Assembly: GCA_029204225.1 (NCBI GenBank)
Contig: CM055114.1
Span: forward strand, 19,271,273-19,335,272
Reading direction: 5' to 3'
DNA length: 64,000 nucleotides
DNA from: Diphasiastrum complanatum
Taxonomy: Eukaryota > Streptophyta > Lycopodiopsida > Lycopodiales > Lycopodiaceae
Positions 1 through 10,204 of the stretch are shown piece by piece. Made by a program: the position numbers and the translations under genes. Every line of letters starts with the position of its first letter. The stretch's first letter is position 1. The notes under the pieces are model-generated. The model was not told the origin of the DNA and did not search any database. It saw only the letters and a list, made by a program, of their open reading frames with translations.

Positions 1-1776
1 GCGCCCATCTTCAGCTTGGATTTTCACGACGGATCGGAGGAGGATAGGCGCCCACTTGCTGCCCATTTCTAGCGCCCTCTTGCTGGCTGCCTACTGCTGC
101 CTTTTCAGCCTTTTTCCTCCCTTATTTTGGGCACCCTACTGCCTCCTATTTGCTGCCCTATTGGGCGCCCTCATGCTTGCTGACAGCACCCTACTGCTCC
201 TTCCTTTGCTGAAAATTTCCGCTTTTTGCTGCCCCTATTCGCCACCTTCCATCAGCCACTCCTAGCGCCCTACCAACCCATCTTTTTGATCCAATTTTTT
301 TTTTGCCGTTTACTACCTCTCTTGGACGCCCACACTCCACCATAGCTGGCGCCCTACATCCGCCTCAATTTCAGCTCACCCTCCTACACTAATGTCTGTG
401 TTCGCAACCCCGGACAACACAAACACGGTTGTTCTCTCACAAGAGGGCGCCCATCTTCAGCTTGGATTTTCACGACGGATCGGAGGAGGACAGGCGCCCA
501 CTTGCTGCCCATTTCTAGCGCCCTCTTGCTGGCTGCCTACTGCTGCATTTTCAGCCTTTTTCCTCCCCTATTTTGGGCACCCTATTGCCTCCTATTTGCT
601 GCCCTATTGGGCGCCCTCATGCTTGCTGACCAGCGCCCTACTGCTCCTTCCTTTGCTGAAAATTTCCGCTTTTTGCTGCCCCTATTCGCCACCTTCCATC
701 AGCCACTCCTAGCGCCCTACCAACCCATCTTTTTTATCCAATTTTTTTTTTGCCGTTTACTACCTCTCTTGGATGCCCACACTCCACCATAGTTGGCGCC
801 CTACATCCGCCTCAATTTCAGCTCACCCTCCTACACTGACGTCTGTGTTCGCAACCCCGGACAACACAAACACGCCTGTTCTCTCACAAGAGGGCGCCCA
901 TCTTCAGCTTGGATTTTCACGACAGATCGGAGGAGGATAGGCGCCCACTTGCTGCCCATTTCTAGCGCCCTCTTGCTGGCTGCCTACTGCTGCCTTTTCA
1001 GCCTTTTTCCTCCCCTATTTTGGGCACCCTACTGCCTCCTATTTGCTGCCCTATTGGGCGCCCTCACGCTTGCTGACAGCACCCTACTGCTCCTTCCTTT
1101 GCTGAAAATTTCCGCTTTTTGCTGCCCCTATTCGCCACCTTCCATCAGCCACTCCTAGCGCCCTACCAACCCATCTTTTTGATCCAATTTTTTTTTTGCC
1201 GTTTACTACCTCTCTTGGATGCCCACACTCCACCATAGCTGGCGCCCTACATCCGCCTCAATTTCAGCTCACCCTCCTACACTAATGTCTGTGTTCGCAA
1301 CCCCGGACAACACAAACACAGCTGTTCTCTCACAAGAGGGCGCCCATCTTCAGCTTGGATTTTCACGACGGATCGGAGGAGGACAGGCGCCCACTTGCTG
1401 CCCATTTCTAGCGCCCTCTTGCTAGCTGCCTGCTGCTGCATTTTCAGCCTTTTTCCTCCCCTATTTTGGGCACCCTACTGCCTCCTATTTGCTGCCCTAT
1501 TGGGCGCCCTCATGCTTGCTGACCAGCACCCCACTGCTCCTTCCTTTGCTGAAAATTTCCGCTTTTTGCTGCCCCTATTCGCCACCTTCCATCAGCCCCT
1601 CCTAGCGCCCTACCAACCCATCTTTTTGATCCAATTTTTTTTTGCCGTTTACTACCTCTCTTGGACGCCCACACTCCACCATAGCTGGCGCCCTACATCC
1701 GCCTCAATTTCAGCTCACCCTCCTACACTGATGTCTGTGTTCGCACCCCTACCCCGGACAACACAAACACGCCTAG
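1..1776 (+). repeat. Tandem array, four copies of a 446-447 bp C/T-rich unit
   Basis: The unit beginning gcgcccatcttcagcttgg recurs at 1, 447, 894 and 1340, a spacing of 446-447 bp. The fourth copy runs to about 1776, where it passes into single-copy leader. Copies differ only by scattered substitutions and a few 1-4 bp indels in T- and C-runs. Units 1 and 3 share variants (aggatagg, cagcaccctactg) not found in 2 and 4, so the array probably grew by duplication of a two-unit block. Each unit is rich in gcgccc hexamers. Hydrophobic ORFs inside it look like by-products of CTG/CCT-rich sequence. The array lies 5' of gag in the element leader. Confidence 0.95.
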
Positions 1777-2247
1777 ATGCTTAGAAAGCCACTCCCACCC
1801 AACTTCATCGCGCATCGGGATTGCTCTCCGTCTTTATCGCAAACTTTTTTTTTGACCCTTGAAGGGCGATCTCTGATTTTTCAGCCTTGTTTCCTCGCTG
1901 CCCATACCTCCTTTTTGTTATCACTTCCTTTCCTTGGCTGCTCCCTTTCCAGCCCCATAGTCCATAATTGTTTCCCATACTTTTACCCACCGTTTACTCC
2001 ACGTTGTCGGGCCCTTAGCATCTTTTTTGGAGGCTGCCCGGTACCTCGACATATCGCCGCTATTTTTCAGCTCACTTCCGGTTGCGGTTACGAGATATTT
2101 CTTACTTAGTTGTCCTTTCCGTTCATCTTACATCGCGAGTTCTATTGTGTCTTTTCATTGGCGTGCCTGTTGTGACGACTTATGTCCTCTCCTTCAGTTC
2201 GTCCAATTGTTTAGCACATTTCTTTTCTCGCTTACTTTTTCTTCCTC
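1777..2247 (+). other. Untranslated leader between tandem array and gag
   Basis: Pyrimidine-rich single-copy sequence directly upstream of the gag ATG. I see no primer-binding site or LTR end here, so both lie upstream of the array or outside the window. Confidence 0.6.
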
Positions 2248-3516
2248 ATGGCTAGCTCACCCACTACACCTGCGAGTCATTCCGGACCTTTAGATGAACA
2301 GTTTGCTGATATGCATGACTCTCTTACTCTCCTCAGTAGTCGTTTCGACCAAATGATGACCGGTTTTACCACTCTACAGACCGGCTTTGCCACTATGCAG
2401 TCACAGATTGATTCCTTACAGCCACATGGACCTGGCAAAGCCCCTGTTCATTCATCATTTGGGTCTCCATTTGGACTTCCATCCTCGTCTACTTCCTTTG
2501 GCGGTGGGCCTCATTTTCCACCTAACCCACCACCCGGTTTTCCACGTCCTACAGCTCCTGAGCCACATTTTGCTCGAGATTTTCGTGATCAGGTACAACT
2601 TGCCACCTATTCTGGTTCCTCTGACGGGAACTTGTTAGAGAATTGGTTTGCAAAGCTTGATACTTATTTTCAGATTTACCCTAAGACTGATCCTCAGAAG
2701 ATCCAGTTAGCCGCCTTACATTTAGATGGACGTGTTGCCACTTGGTGGCGGGTCTACCGACTTGACCCTGATCGGGACGGTCTCCAGTTATGGCCTACCT
2801 TTCGTCATGATCTTCGTCATACTATGATTGACCCTCAGTGGCTGAGCCGCCAGCGTGATATATTCCGTAGTCTTACTCAGACTGGTGATCTTTCTTCCTA
2901 TACAGATCAGTTTATGGACCTTTCCTACCTCTTTACAGATCTTCAGCCCACCGAGCTTATTTCTCGCTACATTGCTGGACTTCGTGGTGCTCTACGATAC
3001 GATGTCTCTTCTTACCGTCCACCCACACTTGTTGAGGCCATGTCCCTTGCTAGTACTTTACAGCATAAGTACCCTGATCCTGCTCCCTTTCGCTTTTCCC
3101 GACCCCGTCCATCTCTTTCACCTCTACCATCTCCGGCCCCATCTGCCCCATCCACTGTCGTCCCGACCTCTTCCCTTACTTCTCCCGCTCCTCGCCCTCC
3201 GCCTCCTCGTCCTACTTTTGTCCGACGTTACACGTCTGCAGAGTTCGCTGACATTCAGCAGAAGCGTCTTTGCTTTCGTTGTAAGAGTCCTGACCACACT
3301 GCCCATGATTGCCGCCAGCCCCTGCCTACTTCTACTGTTGTTTTCTACCATGAGGGCACTACCCCAGATGAGTCCGATATCTACATTCATATATCTGATG
3401 AGCCTGATCTATCTAATGAGCCTTCTACTGATTTAGTTCCTGCTACTTGCCATGCTCAGCTTGCTAAGATGGTTCCAAACGCCTCTGCATTGATTATCGT
3501 GCCCTCAATAAGTTGA
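2248..3516 (+). CDS. Gag polyprotein of chromovirus 1 (3' end altered by deletion)
   Basis: The 422-codon frame starts at ATG 2248. Residues 1-50 form a heptad-like N-terminus, followed by a Pro/Gly/Phe-rich stretch. The capsid-like retrotransposon gag domain covers about residues 110-285 (NWFAKLDTYF, RVATWWRVY, SYTDQFMDLSYL). A Pro/Ser linker follows, then one CCHC knuckle, CFRCKSPDHTAHDC, near residue 345 (CX2CX4HX4C). Gag packages element RNA in virus-like particles. After the knuckle the frame reaches the region that normally leads into protease. From about 3467 it instead runs out of frame over RT sequence and stops at TGA 3514-3516. The last ~12 residues are therefore an artefact of the deletion junction. 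Confidence 0.85.
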   Translation: MASSPTTPASHSGPLDEQFADMHDSLTLLSSRFDQMMTGFTTLQTGFATMQSQIDSLQPHGPGKAPVHSSFGSPFGLPSSSTSFGGGPHFPPNPPPGFPRPTAPEPHFARDFRDQVQLATYSGSSDGNLLENWFAKLDTYFQIYPKTDPQKIQLAALHLDGRVATWWRVYRLDPDRDGLQLWPTFRHDLRHTMIDPQWLSRQRDIFRSLTQTGDLSSYTDQFMDLSYLFTDLQPTELISRYIAGLRGALRYDVSSYRPPTLVEAMSLASTLQHKYPDPAPFRFSRPRPSLSPLPSPAPSAPSTVVPTSSLTSPAPRPPPPRPTFVRRYTSAEFADIQQKRLCFRCKSPDHTAHDCRQPLPTSTVVFYHEGTTPDESDIYIHISDEPDLSNEPSTDLVPATCHAQLAKMVPNASALIIVPSIS

Positions 3517-4604
3517 CCATCCGTAACCAGTATCCTATTCCTCACATGGATGATCTCTTTGACCAGTTAGGCACCTCTCATCTTTTCTCTAAGATAGACT
3601 TACGTTCCGGATATCACCAGATTAGGATGCATCCTTCGGACGAACACAAGACTGCGTTTCGTACCCATCTTGGTTTGTATGAGTTTTGTGTTCTTCCTTT
3701 TGGTGTTACTAATGGTCCACCCACGTTCCAGAATGTGATGAATAACATCATGCGTCCTCTCCTTGGTCGTTGTGTTTTAGTTTATTTTGATGATATTCTT
3801 GTTTTTAGTAAGACTCTTGATGAGCATGTGTTACATCTTTCACCTGTTTTTCAATTGCTTGTTCATCACCAGTTGTTTGCTAAACTTTCTAAGTGTTCCT
3901 TTGCTGTTGTTGAGATTGAGTTTTTAGGATTTCTCATTTGTGATGGTCGTATTCGTTTGGACCCTCATAAGGTTCGGGCAATCGCTGATTGGCCTGTTCC
4001 CACAGATGTCCACCATATTCGTATGTTTCTTGGTCTCGCTACTCACCTTCGTCGTCCTGTTCCTCACTTTGCCACTGTGGCTGCCCCTCTTCATGCCCTT
4101 TTGAAGAAGTCTAGTGCTTTTGTTTGGACTTCTGATTGTCAGTTCGCCTTTGACACTCTTCGTCGTGCTGTTGTGGAGGCCTCTGTCCTGTGTTTACCAC
4201 AGTTTGATCAGAAATTTATTGTTCAGACCGATGCTAGTAATGTTGGTTTGGGTGCCTTGCTTCGTCAGTCTCAGTGTATTATTGCTTATGAGTCGCGTCG
4301 TTTACGCTCTTATGAGCAACGTTATTCTGTCCATGAGAAAGAGCTTCTTGCCATTATCTATGCTCTTAAGAAGTGGCGCCATTACCTGTACCGTGTTCCT
4401 TTTGATATCGTTACTGATCATCAGTCCTTACGTTATCTCTTCTCCCAGCGTGATCTTAGTGCTCGTCAGTTTCATTGGTTGCAGTTTTTACAATCTTTTG
4501 ATTTTTCTATTTTGTATCGTCCTGGTCGTGCTAACATTGCTGCTGACGCATTGTCTAGACTTCCTGCTTTATTGAATACCCTTGTTGCCACGATCCCTTC
4601 CTAG
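3468..4604 (+). pseudogene. Pol fragment of chromovirus 1: reverse transcriptase (N-terminally deleted) and RNase H
   Basis: Pol-frame homology begins at 3468 with DGSKRLCIDYRALNKL, so protease, the linker and the first RT block are missing and there is no native start codon. RT then shows FSKIDLRSGYHQIR, the catalytic VYFDDILVFS near 3780 and the FLGLATHLRR region. RNase H follows with QTDASNVGLGALL, ELLAIIYALKKWRHYL, VTDHQSLRYLF and ADALSRLP. The frame ends at TAG 4602-4604. The next ORF is in the same frame, so that stop is a single nonsense codon rather than a gene boundary. Confidence 0.86.
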
Positions 4605-6134
4605 TTTGATGATCTTCCATCTGCTTATCTTACATGTTCTGATTTTCGTGATGTTTATAGTTCTGCTCCACCTATGTCGTCTTCACCTCATCAGGTTTAT
4701 TCCATTGTTGACCACCGTCTTTATCATTATGGTTCTCTTTGTATTCCTAGTTCTTTGGGTATCCGTTCTCAGTTGTTGTCGGATGCTCATTCGTCCCCAG
4801 TTGGGGGTCATTTTGGTTTTCAGAAGTCTTATGCTCATCTTAAGAATCATTTCTATTGGCCATCCCTTAGGAAAGAGCTTGTTGTACTTATTCGTACCTG
4901 TCCTTTCTGCTTACGTAATAAGTACTCCCGTGCTAAGTCCGCTGGTTTGCTTCAGAGTTGGCCTATTCCTCACCGCCAGTGGACTGATATTTCTATGGAC
5001 TTCATCATTGGCCTTCCCCGCTCCCGTCGTGGTCACGATTCATGTATGGTGGTAATTGACAGGTTCTCGAAACAGGCACATTTCAAACCCGTCCGCAGTA
5101 CTATCACAGCAGAGCAGTGTGCATGCTTGTTCCTTTTAGAGATATTTTGCCTACATGGGTTTCCTCGTACTATCCTTTCTGATCGGGATAGTAAGTTTAC
5201 ATCATTGTTCTGGACAGAGCTTATGCGTATATTGGATGTACAGCTTTTTATGGGGTCTGCTTATCATTCTACTTCTGATGGGCAGTCTGAGGTCCTTAAC
5301 AGGATCCTTGAGGATTATTTGCGCCATTTTGTTACTCCTTCAGGGAAGGATTGGGATCAGCACTTATGTTTGGCAGAGTATAGCTATAACAGCTCTGTTA
5401 GTACCAGCACCGACGTTGCACCATTTTTATTATCTCATGGTTATGCACCTCTTTTACCTGGTATTCCTCTTCCTCCCAAGGATACACCTGTGACACTGTC
5501 TTCATTTCTATCAGGTGCTCGCGAGCTTATTCTCCAAGCCAGTTCCCATTTGCAGCAGGTCCAGCAGCGTTATCAGGCTTCAGTTGATCGTCATCGACGT
5601 CATGTTGAGTTTCATGTTGGTGATATGGTATATCTACGCCTACGGTTTGCACGTCATCATTTTATTCAGGGCCATGCTTCTACTGAGAAGCTTGCACCAC
5701 GTTATTATGGGCCTTATTGTATATTGGAGGTTCTTAGTCTGGTTACATATCGTCTTCAGCTTCCTGCTTCCACACGTGCCTGTGATATATTCCATGTCAG
5801 TTTATTACGTGCTGCTATTGAGGATGATGCTCCTCGTGATACTGAGTTTCCTACTGAACCGGATCTCTTTCCTTTATTACCTGCTGCTATCCTTCAGGTG
5901 CGTTTGCATCATAGTCGACGCCGCCGGCAGATTCAGTTCCTAGTCCAGTGGGATGGTCGTCCTGTTGAGGAGGCCACATGGGAGCCTATTGATGTCTTTT
6001 ATCATACACCGTCACTTGCGGATCAGGCTCGTGCTCTTGCCGCACTTGTTGATTCCTCTACATCAGCTGTTGCTCCAGTTGTTACTACACCAGATGCTGT
6101 TCCAGTTGATCCTCCAGGGCTTGCTGTTACTTGA
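4605..6134 (+). pseudogene. Integrase and chromodomain of chromovirus 1 (pol continuation after a nonsense codon)
   Basis: This is the pol frame downstream of TAG 4602; its first internal Met is at 4674. The HHCC zinc region is visible (AHSSPVGGHFG, then CPFCLRNK). The catalytic core has D in SMDFIIGLP, D in LSDRDSKFTSLFW and E in DGQSEVLNRILEDY, so the DD35E triad is intact. A GPY-type module follows (LAPRYYGPYCILEV). The C-terminus is a chromodomain with ILQVRLHHSRRRRQIQFLV and QWDGRPVEEATWEP. Chromodomains of this class bind histone marks and bias integration toward heterochromatin. The frame ends at TGA 6132-6134, with a Pro/Val/Ser-rich tail. Confidence 0.87.
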
Positions 6135-6164
6135 TCCAGTCCTTTATGAAAGTTGGGTCTTATT

Positions 6165-6620
6165 TTTGTGTCGGGGAGAGTTATGGACTCGGCTCATTAC
6201 ATTCGCCATGTCCATTTACATTTACTTTACTTTATGCATAGGCAGGCTTTGGGCCCTTTTTTATTCATTATTTGACATTTAGACTATATGGTTGGCCTTG
6301 GGCCCTATTATTGACATTTAGACCATATTATTGGCCTTGGGCCCTATGATTCACTATATTGGTTATTTGGTCATATTACTGAGAGTGGGGCTTCTTGGAG
6401 GGCGCACTATTTTCCCTCTCAGTTTGGCCCTAGCCACTGGAAGCTTCCTTTTAGGGCTTCCTCTTGGCTATAAGTAGGGATTCTGTGTCATTTGTTACTT
6501 GGCTTATGATATGATCTCCTTCTTTAGTCTCTTTAAGCTTTCTCTCTCCTACTTTCTAGGGTTAAGTCTTGCTTATGTGATGCTTTCATAGACTAAATCT
6601 AGATCAGCCGTGGCTACGTT
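6165..6620 (+). repeat. Probable 3' LTR of chromovirus 1
   Basis: Non-coding sequence after the pol stop. A purine run, ggggagag, lies near 6173. About 290 bp on there is a TATA-like ctataagtagg (6468-6478), typical of an LTR promoter. The right limit is set by the minus-strand gag fragment whose coding sequence reaches about 6625. With no 5' LTR in the window the ends cannot be fixed. Short internal repeats occur (ttggccttgggccctat appears twice at about 6290-6345). Confidence 0.55.
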
Positions 6621-6624
6621 CATA

Positions 6625-7440
6625 ACTGGGACATTCCGCAATTCAATTATTTGCACCACAACCAAAGCAACCTAATGAAAGCTTCACCCATTGTCTTTGT
6701 TGTTGAGCAGCATAGTGTAGTATTCATTGATTGTTGAATCATGAAATGGTTCCGTTGGCACATACCATTGAACTACTTCCTATTGAGGCATTGATTCTAC
6801 TTCCATTGCTGCCAGATTGACCCAATATTTGTGGTGGTGCTCCCATCCTAGGCGTGTGCGTTGCTGGTCCTGGATGGGATCCATACAAAGCTCTCCCCTG
6901 TCCAATAACTCTCTTGAATTGAATGGACAAAATGCAGTCTCATGAGATGAAGCATTACATAGATGACAACATTTATTTGCTAGTCTCTCCTTCATCAACA
7001 AGCATTCGTTAACCACATAATTTCCAGCGCAAATTGAACATCAAACATTTTCCCTTTTAGGATACTGCTATTGTTGAGAAAATTCCGATTGTTTGACAGC
7101 TACAGCTTTTGATTAAACTGCACTGTCAATTGCTCCATTTGCAGTTATTATCTCTGATTCATCTTTTCCAACTCATCCAACATTAAATCTATTGTAGCAT
7201 TGATATCGGTATATGCAATTGTAGTAGAGGTGGTGGTAGTTTGCCCAACTATATGTGGCAACATTCCAATATGGGCTCCTCATCTGACCCTTCATCCTCT
7301 TCCCGTACCGCATCTTCCATTGCTTGTTGCAACGTCACATATTGCTCCCTTCGTTTGAGTTCACGCCTGGCACTTTTCTACAAACCGTCTAATAACCACA
7401 TAAGCACTGCATGATCTGGAGTCACCACTAGATTACACTC
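6625..7440 (-). pseudogene. Gypsy gag C-terminal fragment with zinc knuckles (relic a)
   Basis: Read on the minus strand this is the C-terminal half of a gag. It begins near 7440 with residues matching the DQAVLIWFMASLPKS region of element C's gag, then an acidic stretch (EEDEGSDEE). A knuckle CSICAGNYVVNEC follows in which the usual His is Tyr, then CHLCNASSHETAFC (CX2CX4HX4C), then CFGCGANN with an in-frame stop before IAECP. Several frameshifts and stops interrupt it. It ends before the fourth knuckle seen in sister copies at 55.3 and 57.2 kb. It abuts the end of chromovirus 1. Confidence 0.75.
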
Positions 7441-7681
7441 TGATCGGAGATGTTTTTCAGAACCTTTGCAAACACAATATTTGTCACCAAGAACCTTCGC
7501 AAGCAAGGCACTTCACAAGTCCATCACTCATTCAATCATACATAGGTCACACCATTCAGCGCTGGGGGTTAGCGTAGCCCTCTAGACCCCCTGTGTTTGG
7601 GGACCCCACCCGCACTCGGCTCCATTATTGTCTGCGATCATTGTGATTTGAAACTACCATCCGCCTATATCTTCATAGTGG
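7441..7681. other. Spacer between two oppositely oriented gag relics
   Basis: No coding similarity seen. It contains the first copies (7455, 7490) of a short AACCTTCGCA-like motif that clusters over the next kilobase. Confidence 0.4.
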
Positions 7682-8530
7682 ATGATATTCAGATCAAGTA
7701 AGACAATAGGCATTATTGAATCCACTCCAAGGTCCCATTCCAATGAGATATCTATAAGTCAATACTCTACAGATTATGAAGAATTCCCATTTGAAGGTTT
7801 CCAATCTCAAGAGATGGATCAAGACAGTGGGGATTATGATCAACCACAACCTTGCCCCATAATCAGAAAAACACCTAGATTGGAAATACCCAAATATAAT
7901 GGAACTATCGATCCAATCAGATTTCTTCATATCTATACAGAAGCATGTGAGATAAATGTTGAGATTAATCCAAGCGATCAGCTTAAGCTATTTCCAATGG
8001 CATCGACACTAGCCTTCGCACGGCTTCCTGAAGATACAGAACAATGTAATTCAAGTCTGAGCAAATTGGTGAAGGTTCATATGAAACAAAACTCTTGTTT
8101 TTATGCTTGCGAGGGTTCTTTTGTTGTGGAACGATCTCAGAATCACTATAAACCTTCGCAGAGACAAATCTTTGGGAACTAACCTTCGCAGAGCTGGCTG
8201 GAGACTGAAAACATGGTAATACAGCTCTGGTAAGGTCAGCGAGGGTTAATATTGAAAAATGATATTTTTTTTTACCTTGGCGAGGGTTCTGATGACCTAA
8301 AATAGTATTTTTCAGACAAATAACCTTCGTAGGGGGCTGATGGAACTAATCTTTGCAGGCTTGATTCGACATTGAAAAACAATGTAATACAACTCTAGTA
8401 AAGTCGACGAGGGTTAATAGCAAGTTTTTGTTAATTTTTGATAATTTTTGTTCTTTTCGACTATCTAACCTTTGCATGGCTTCCAAAACTGGGCAGGAAC
8501 CCTCATAGACCTCAAAGAATGCCAAATTTG
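7450..8530. repeat. Cluster of short AACCYTYGC motifs in both orientations, with a diverged 170-bp duplication
   Basis: Variants of aaccttcgca or its complement gcgagggtt occur around 7455, 7490, 8107, 8154, 8181, 8239, 8281, 8323, 8348, 8408 and 8468, with little other coding signal. Two longer blocks, 8179-8260 and 8346-8425, align with each other: each has a taacctt/taatctt start, gactgaaaacatggtaatac-like sequence, and ends in a cgagggttaata-type motif. Confidence 0.6.
7682..8080 (+). pseudogene. Gypsy gag N-terminal fragment (relic b)
   Basis: The plus-strand reading frame opens at 7682. After an acidic, Gln-rich N-terminus it shows PRLEIPKYNGTIDPIRFLH, then ACEINVEINPSDQLKLFPM and ARLPED, the start of the retrotransposon gag capsid domain. 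Homology fades near 8080, before the W-Y-F-N-L-E block that follows in element C's gag, so it is truncated. The remaining codons to 8182 read through unrelated repeat-rich sequence. It probably belongs to the same gypsy lineage as relic a but lies in the opposite orientation. Confidence 0.6.
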
Positions 8531-8586
8531 GCAATCTGGAGGAGGTTGAAGGTTTGCTAACTAGTTAAGAGTGCTTTGCTTTTTAT

Positions 8587-9530
8587 ATGAATGGCCGTTT
8601 GTTATTTTCCACCGGATACATCAGTTTTCACATCAGACGAGGAGTCACCTTACATGATATCTCATCGTACATTATCAGGTATGAGGAGCGAGGTTATATT
8701 CTTCTAGCCTCACCCCCACAAACTCAATCCGTTTCGCCAGAAACCCAACAGTTCATGGATATGTTCGATGATTCCGACCCCCAGGGGCAAATGAAATATT
8801 TGAGATGCCCAAGAGTCCAGCGCCCTTTGACCTCTAATCCCCCGGAAGAGGATTCGAACAATTACATGACACCATTAATGCTTTTGATTCTACATTTCAA
8901 ACAGATCAACAAGATGTACCAGATCAAGCACTAGATACTATTAGGATCGTTCATGCGGTTGTATCTCCGAAGCAGTTCGATGCCACAATGCCAATAGGAT
9001 TTGAAGGAGAAGATATCTTCGAGGAAGAAGATACACAGGCAAAGTTTCAAGGCCAACCCCGACCAGCACCTGGAGCTACTATTCCTTTTGTTGTTGTTGT
9101 TACTACACCCGTGGATTCTGGTGACGCACTTGGTTTAGTCGATAACCTTGCGCAGGTGATTCAGACCACGATAGATGAGAAGACCTCAATGGAGAAGCGC
9201 ATCTCTGACCTGGGATCTAAAAACAATCTTATCAGCCAAAAGGTGATTCAACTGAATCGTGAAGTGAAGATCGCCAAACAGCACGAAGCCAAGTCAGATG
9301 CGGAGTTGAAAAAGGCCAAACAATCAGCTGAAACTTTAGAAGGCTATGTGGCTACACTCCAAAACACTCTGACAACAACACAAGACCAAGTGGACAGAGC
9401 CGTTCAGGATGCTAAGCAGCAAGCGTTGCTATTACAGGGGCAACTGACATGGCAAGTCTTGATCGCTCTCCAAGAATGCTCCAAACCCTAACTGAAGATG
9501 CCAAATCCCACATCACTCTTGAAAGCAACT
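8587..9530 (+). pseudogene. Relic of a coiled-coil ORF of unknown function (retroelement accessory ORF?)
   Basis: Plus-strand coding sequence in at least three frames: 8587-8860, then a shift into a frame reading INAFDSTFQTDQQDVPDQAL through 9440, then a shift near 9445. I do not recognise the protein. What can be seen is an acidic N-terminal part (MFDDSDPQG, EGEDIFEEED), a Pro-rich hinge (GQPRPAPGAT), then about 110 residues with heptad spacing of Leu/Ile/Val, rich in Lys/Glu/Gln and without Pro, predicting a long coiled coil. The linker-plus-coiled-coil layout matches the extra ORF of element C at 41.9-44.5 kb, although I see no clear residue-level match. Confidence 0.5.
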
Positions 9531-9542
9531 GCTTTGATACCA
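9531..9542 (-). promoter_or_regulatory. Primer-binding-site-like sequence
   Basis: The minus strand reads TGGTATCAAAGC two bases after the LTR end. It differs at one position from the TGGTATCAGAGC site complementary to initiator tRNA-Met used by many plant LTR elements, and found intact in element D. It would mark this LTR as a 5' LTR for a second unit to the left. Confidence 0.55.
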
Positions 9543-9544
9543 AA

Positions 9545-10192
9545 TGTTGCACACAAGCTCACAAAACCTAAGTAAATACACAGAATTACCCGTCACTTTA
9601 TTAATCTCAAGCAAATGTACATAGATCAATAAGCAAACATGAGAGCTCTGCTGCAAATCTCCTCCCAACCACAGTTGCATAGGAATACCATAATTAGGAA
9701 TGCCTGACAAGGCTCACACTATATCCCCTCAAGCACCCCTTAACCCTGACACATCCTAACGTTGACACATGGCAAACTCCATGCACAATCGACACTTGCC
9801 ACTTGGCAGTACCTTGACACATAGGCAAGCTAGTAGGTGGACAGTCTGACACGTGTCACTCATGCATTGGACCCAGTGTCCCAATGAGCATATGACACAT
9901 GTCCTATTGACCCCGTCCACGACAAGTGTCACTCATGCACTAGACCAAGTGTCCCAGTGAGCATATGACGTGTCACATTGACCGGTCAACCCTTCTTAAC
10001 TTTTTAGGAGGTCAGTCTAGCAGACTCTTGTGAGACCCAGTACCCCCTTGGCCATCTCGGATTTAGTCACTATAACAAATATTTACATTGCCATTTACAA
10101 TTGTCGCCACAGGCCGGTGACTTAGCCATTTACAATTTAAGAACTACAATTTACCATTTACATTGGGCAAGGGATTCAAAGTACATGTGACA
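9545..10192 (-). repeat. LTR of chromovirus 2 (648 bp, minus strand)
   Basis: On the minus strand the repeat starts TGTCACATG at 10192, directly after the polypurine tract that follows the pol stop, and ends GTGTGCAACA at 9545. This gives TG...CA termini. It lies next to a polypurine tract on its upstream side and a primer-binding-like site on its downstream side. It contains a two-copy internal repeat at about 9849-9987. Confidence 0.75.
9849..9987. repeat. Two-copy tandem repeat, about 74 bp, inside the LTR
   Basis: The blocks at about 9849-9918 and 9922-9987 share acaagtgtcactcatgca-type sequence, followed by gtgtccca and gagcatatgac, ending in attgacc. Each block also carries cacgtgtc/gacacatgtc-type near-palindromes. 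Confidence 0.75.
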
Positions 10193-10204
10193 TCCCTTCC
10201 CTCC
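10193..10204 (-). other. Polypurine tract of chromovirus 2
   Basis: The minus strand reads GAGGAGGGAAGGGA-type purines between the pol stop (10205-10207) and the LTR start at 10192. This is the usual plus-strand priming site. Confidence 0.75.

Larger units (their letters stand above)
1..6620 (+). mobile_element. Ty3/gypsy chromovirus (element 1), internally deleted, 5' end outside window
   Basis: Plus-strand LTR retrotransposon. In order it shows a leader with a tandem array, gag, RT-RNase H, integrase, a C-terminal chromodomain and a 3' LTR-like region. The 5' LTR and primer-binding site are not in the window, so the element starts before base 1. Gag is in a different frame from pol, protease and the first part of RT are missing, and one in-frame TAG splits pol. 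It is therefore a non-autonomous copy. The chromodomain assigns it to the chromovirus branch of plant Metaviridae; I cannot place it in a named clade. Confidence 0.88.

Noticed and set aside
56-1784. Hydrophobic ORFs (MLPISSALLLAAYCC-type) repeated across the first 1.8 kb
   Set aside because: They exist only because the C/T-rich 446-bp unit translates to Leu/Pro/Cys/Ala; frames and ends shift between units and no start context or conserved length is kept.
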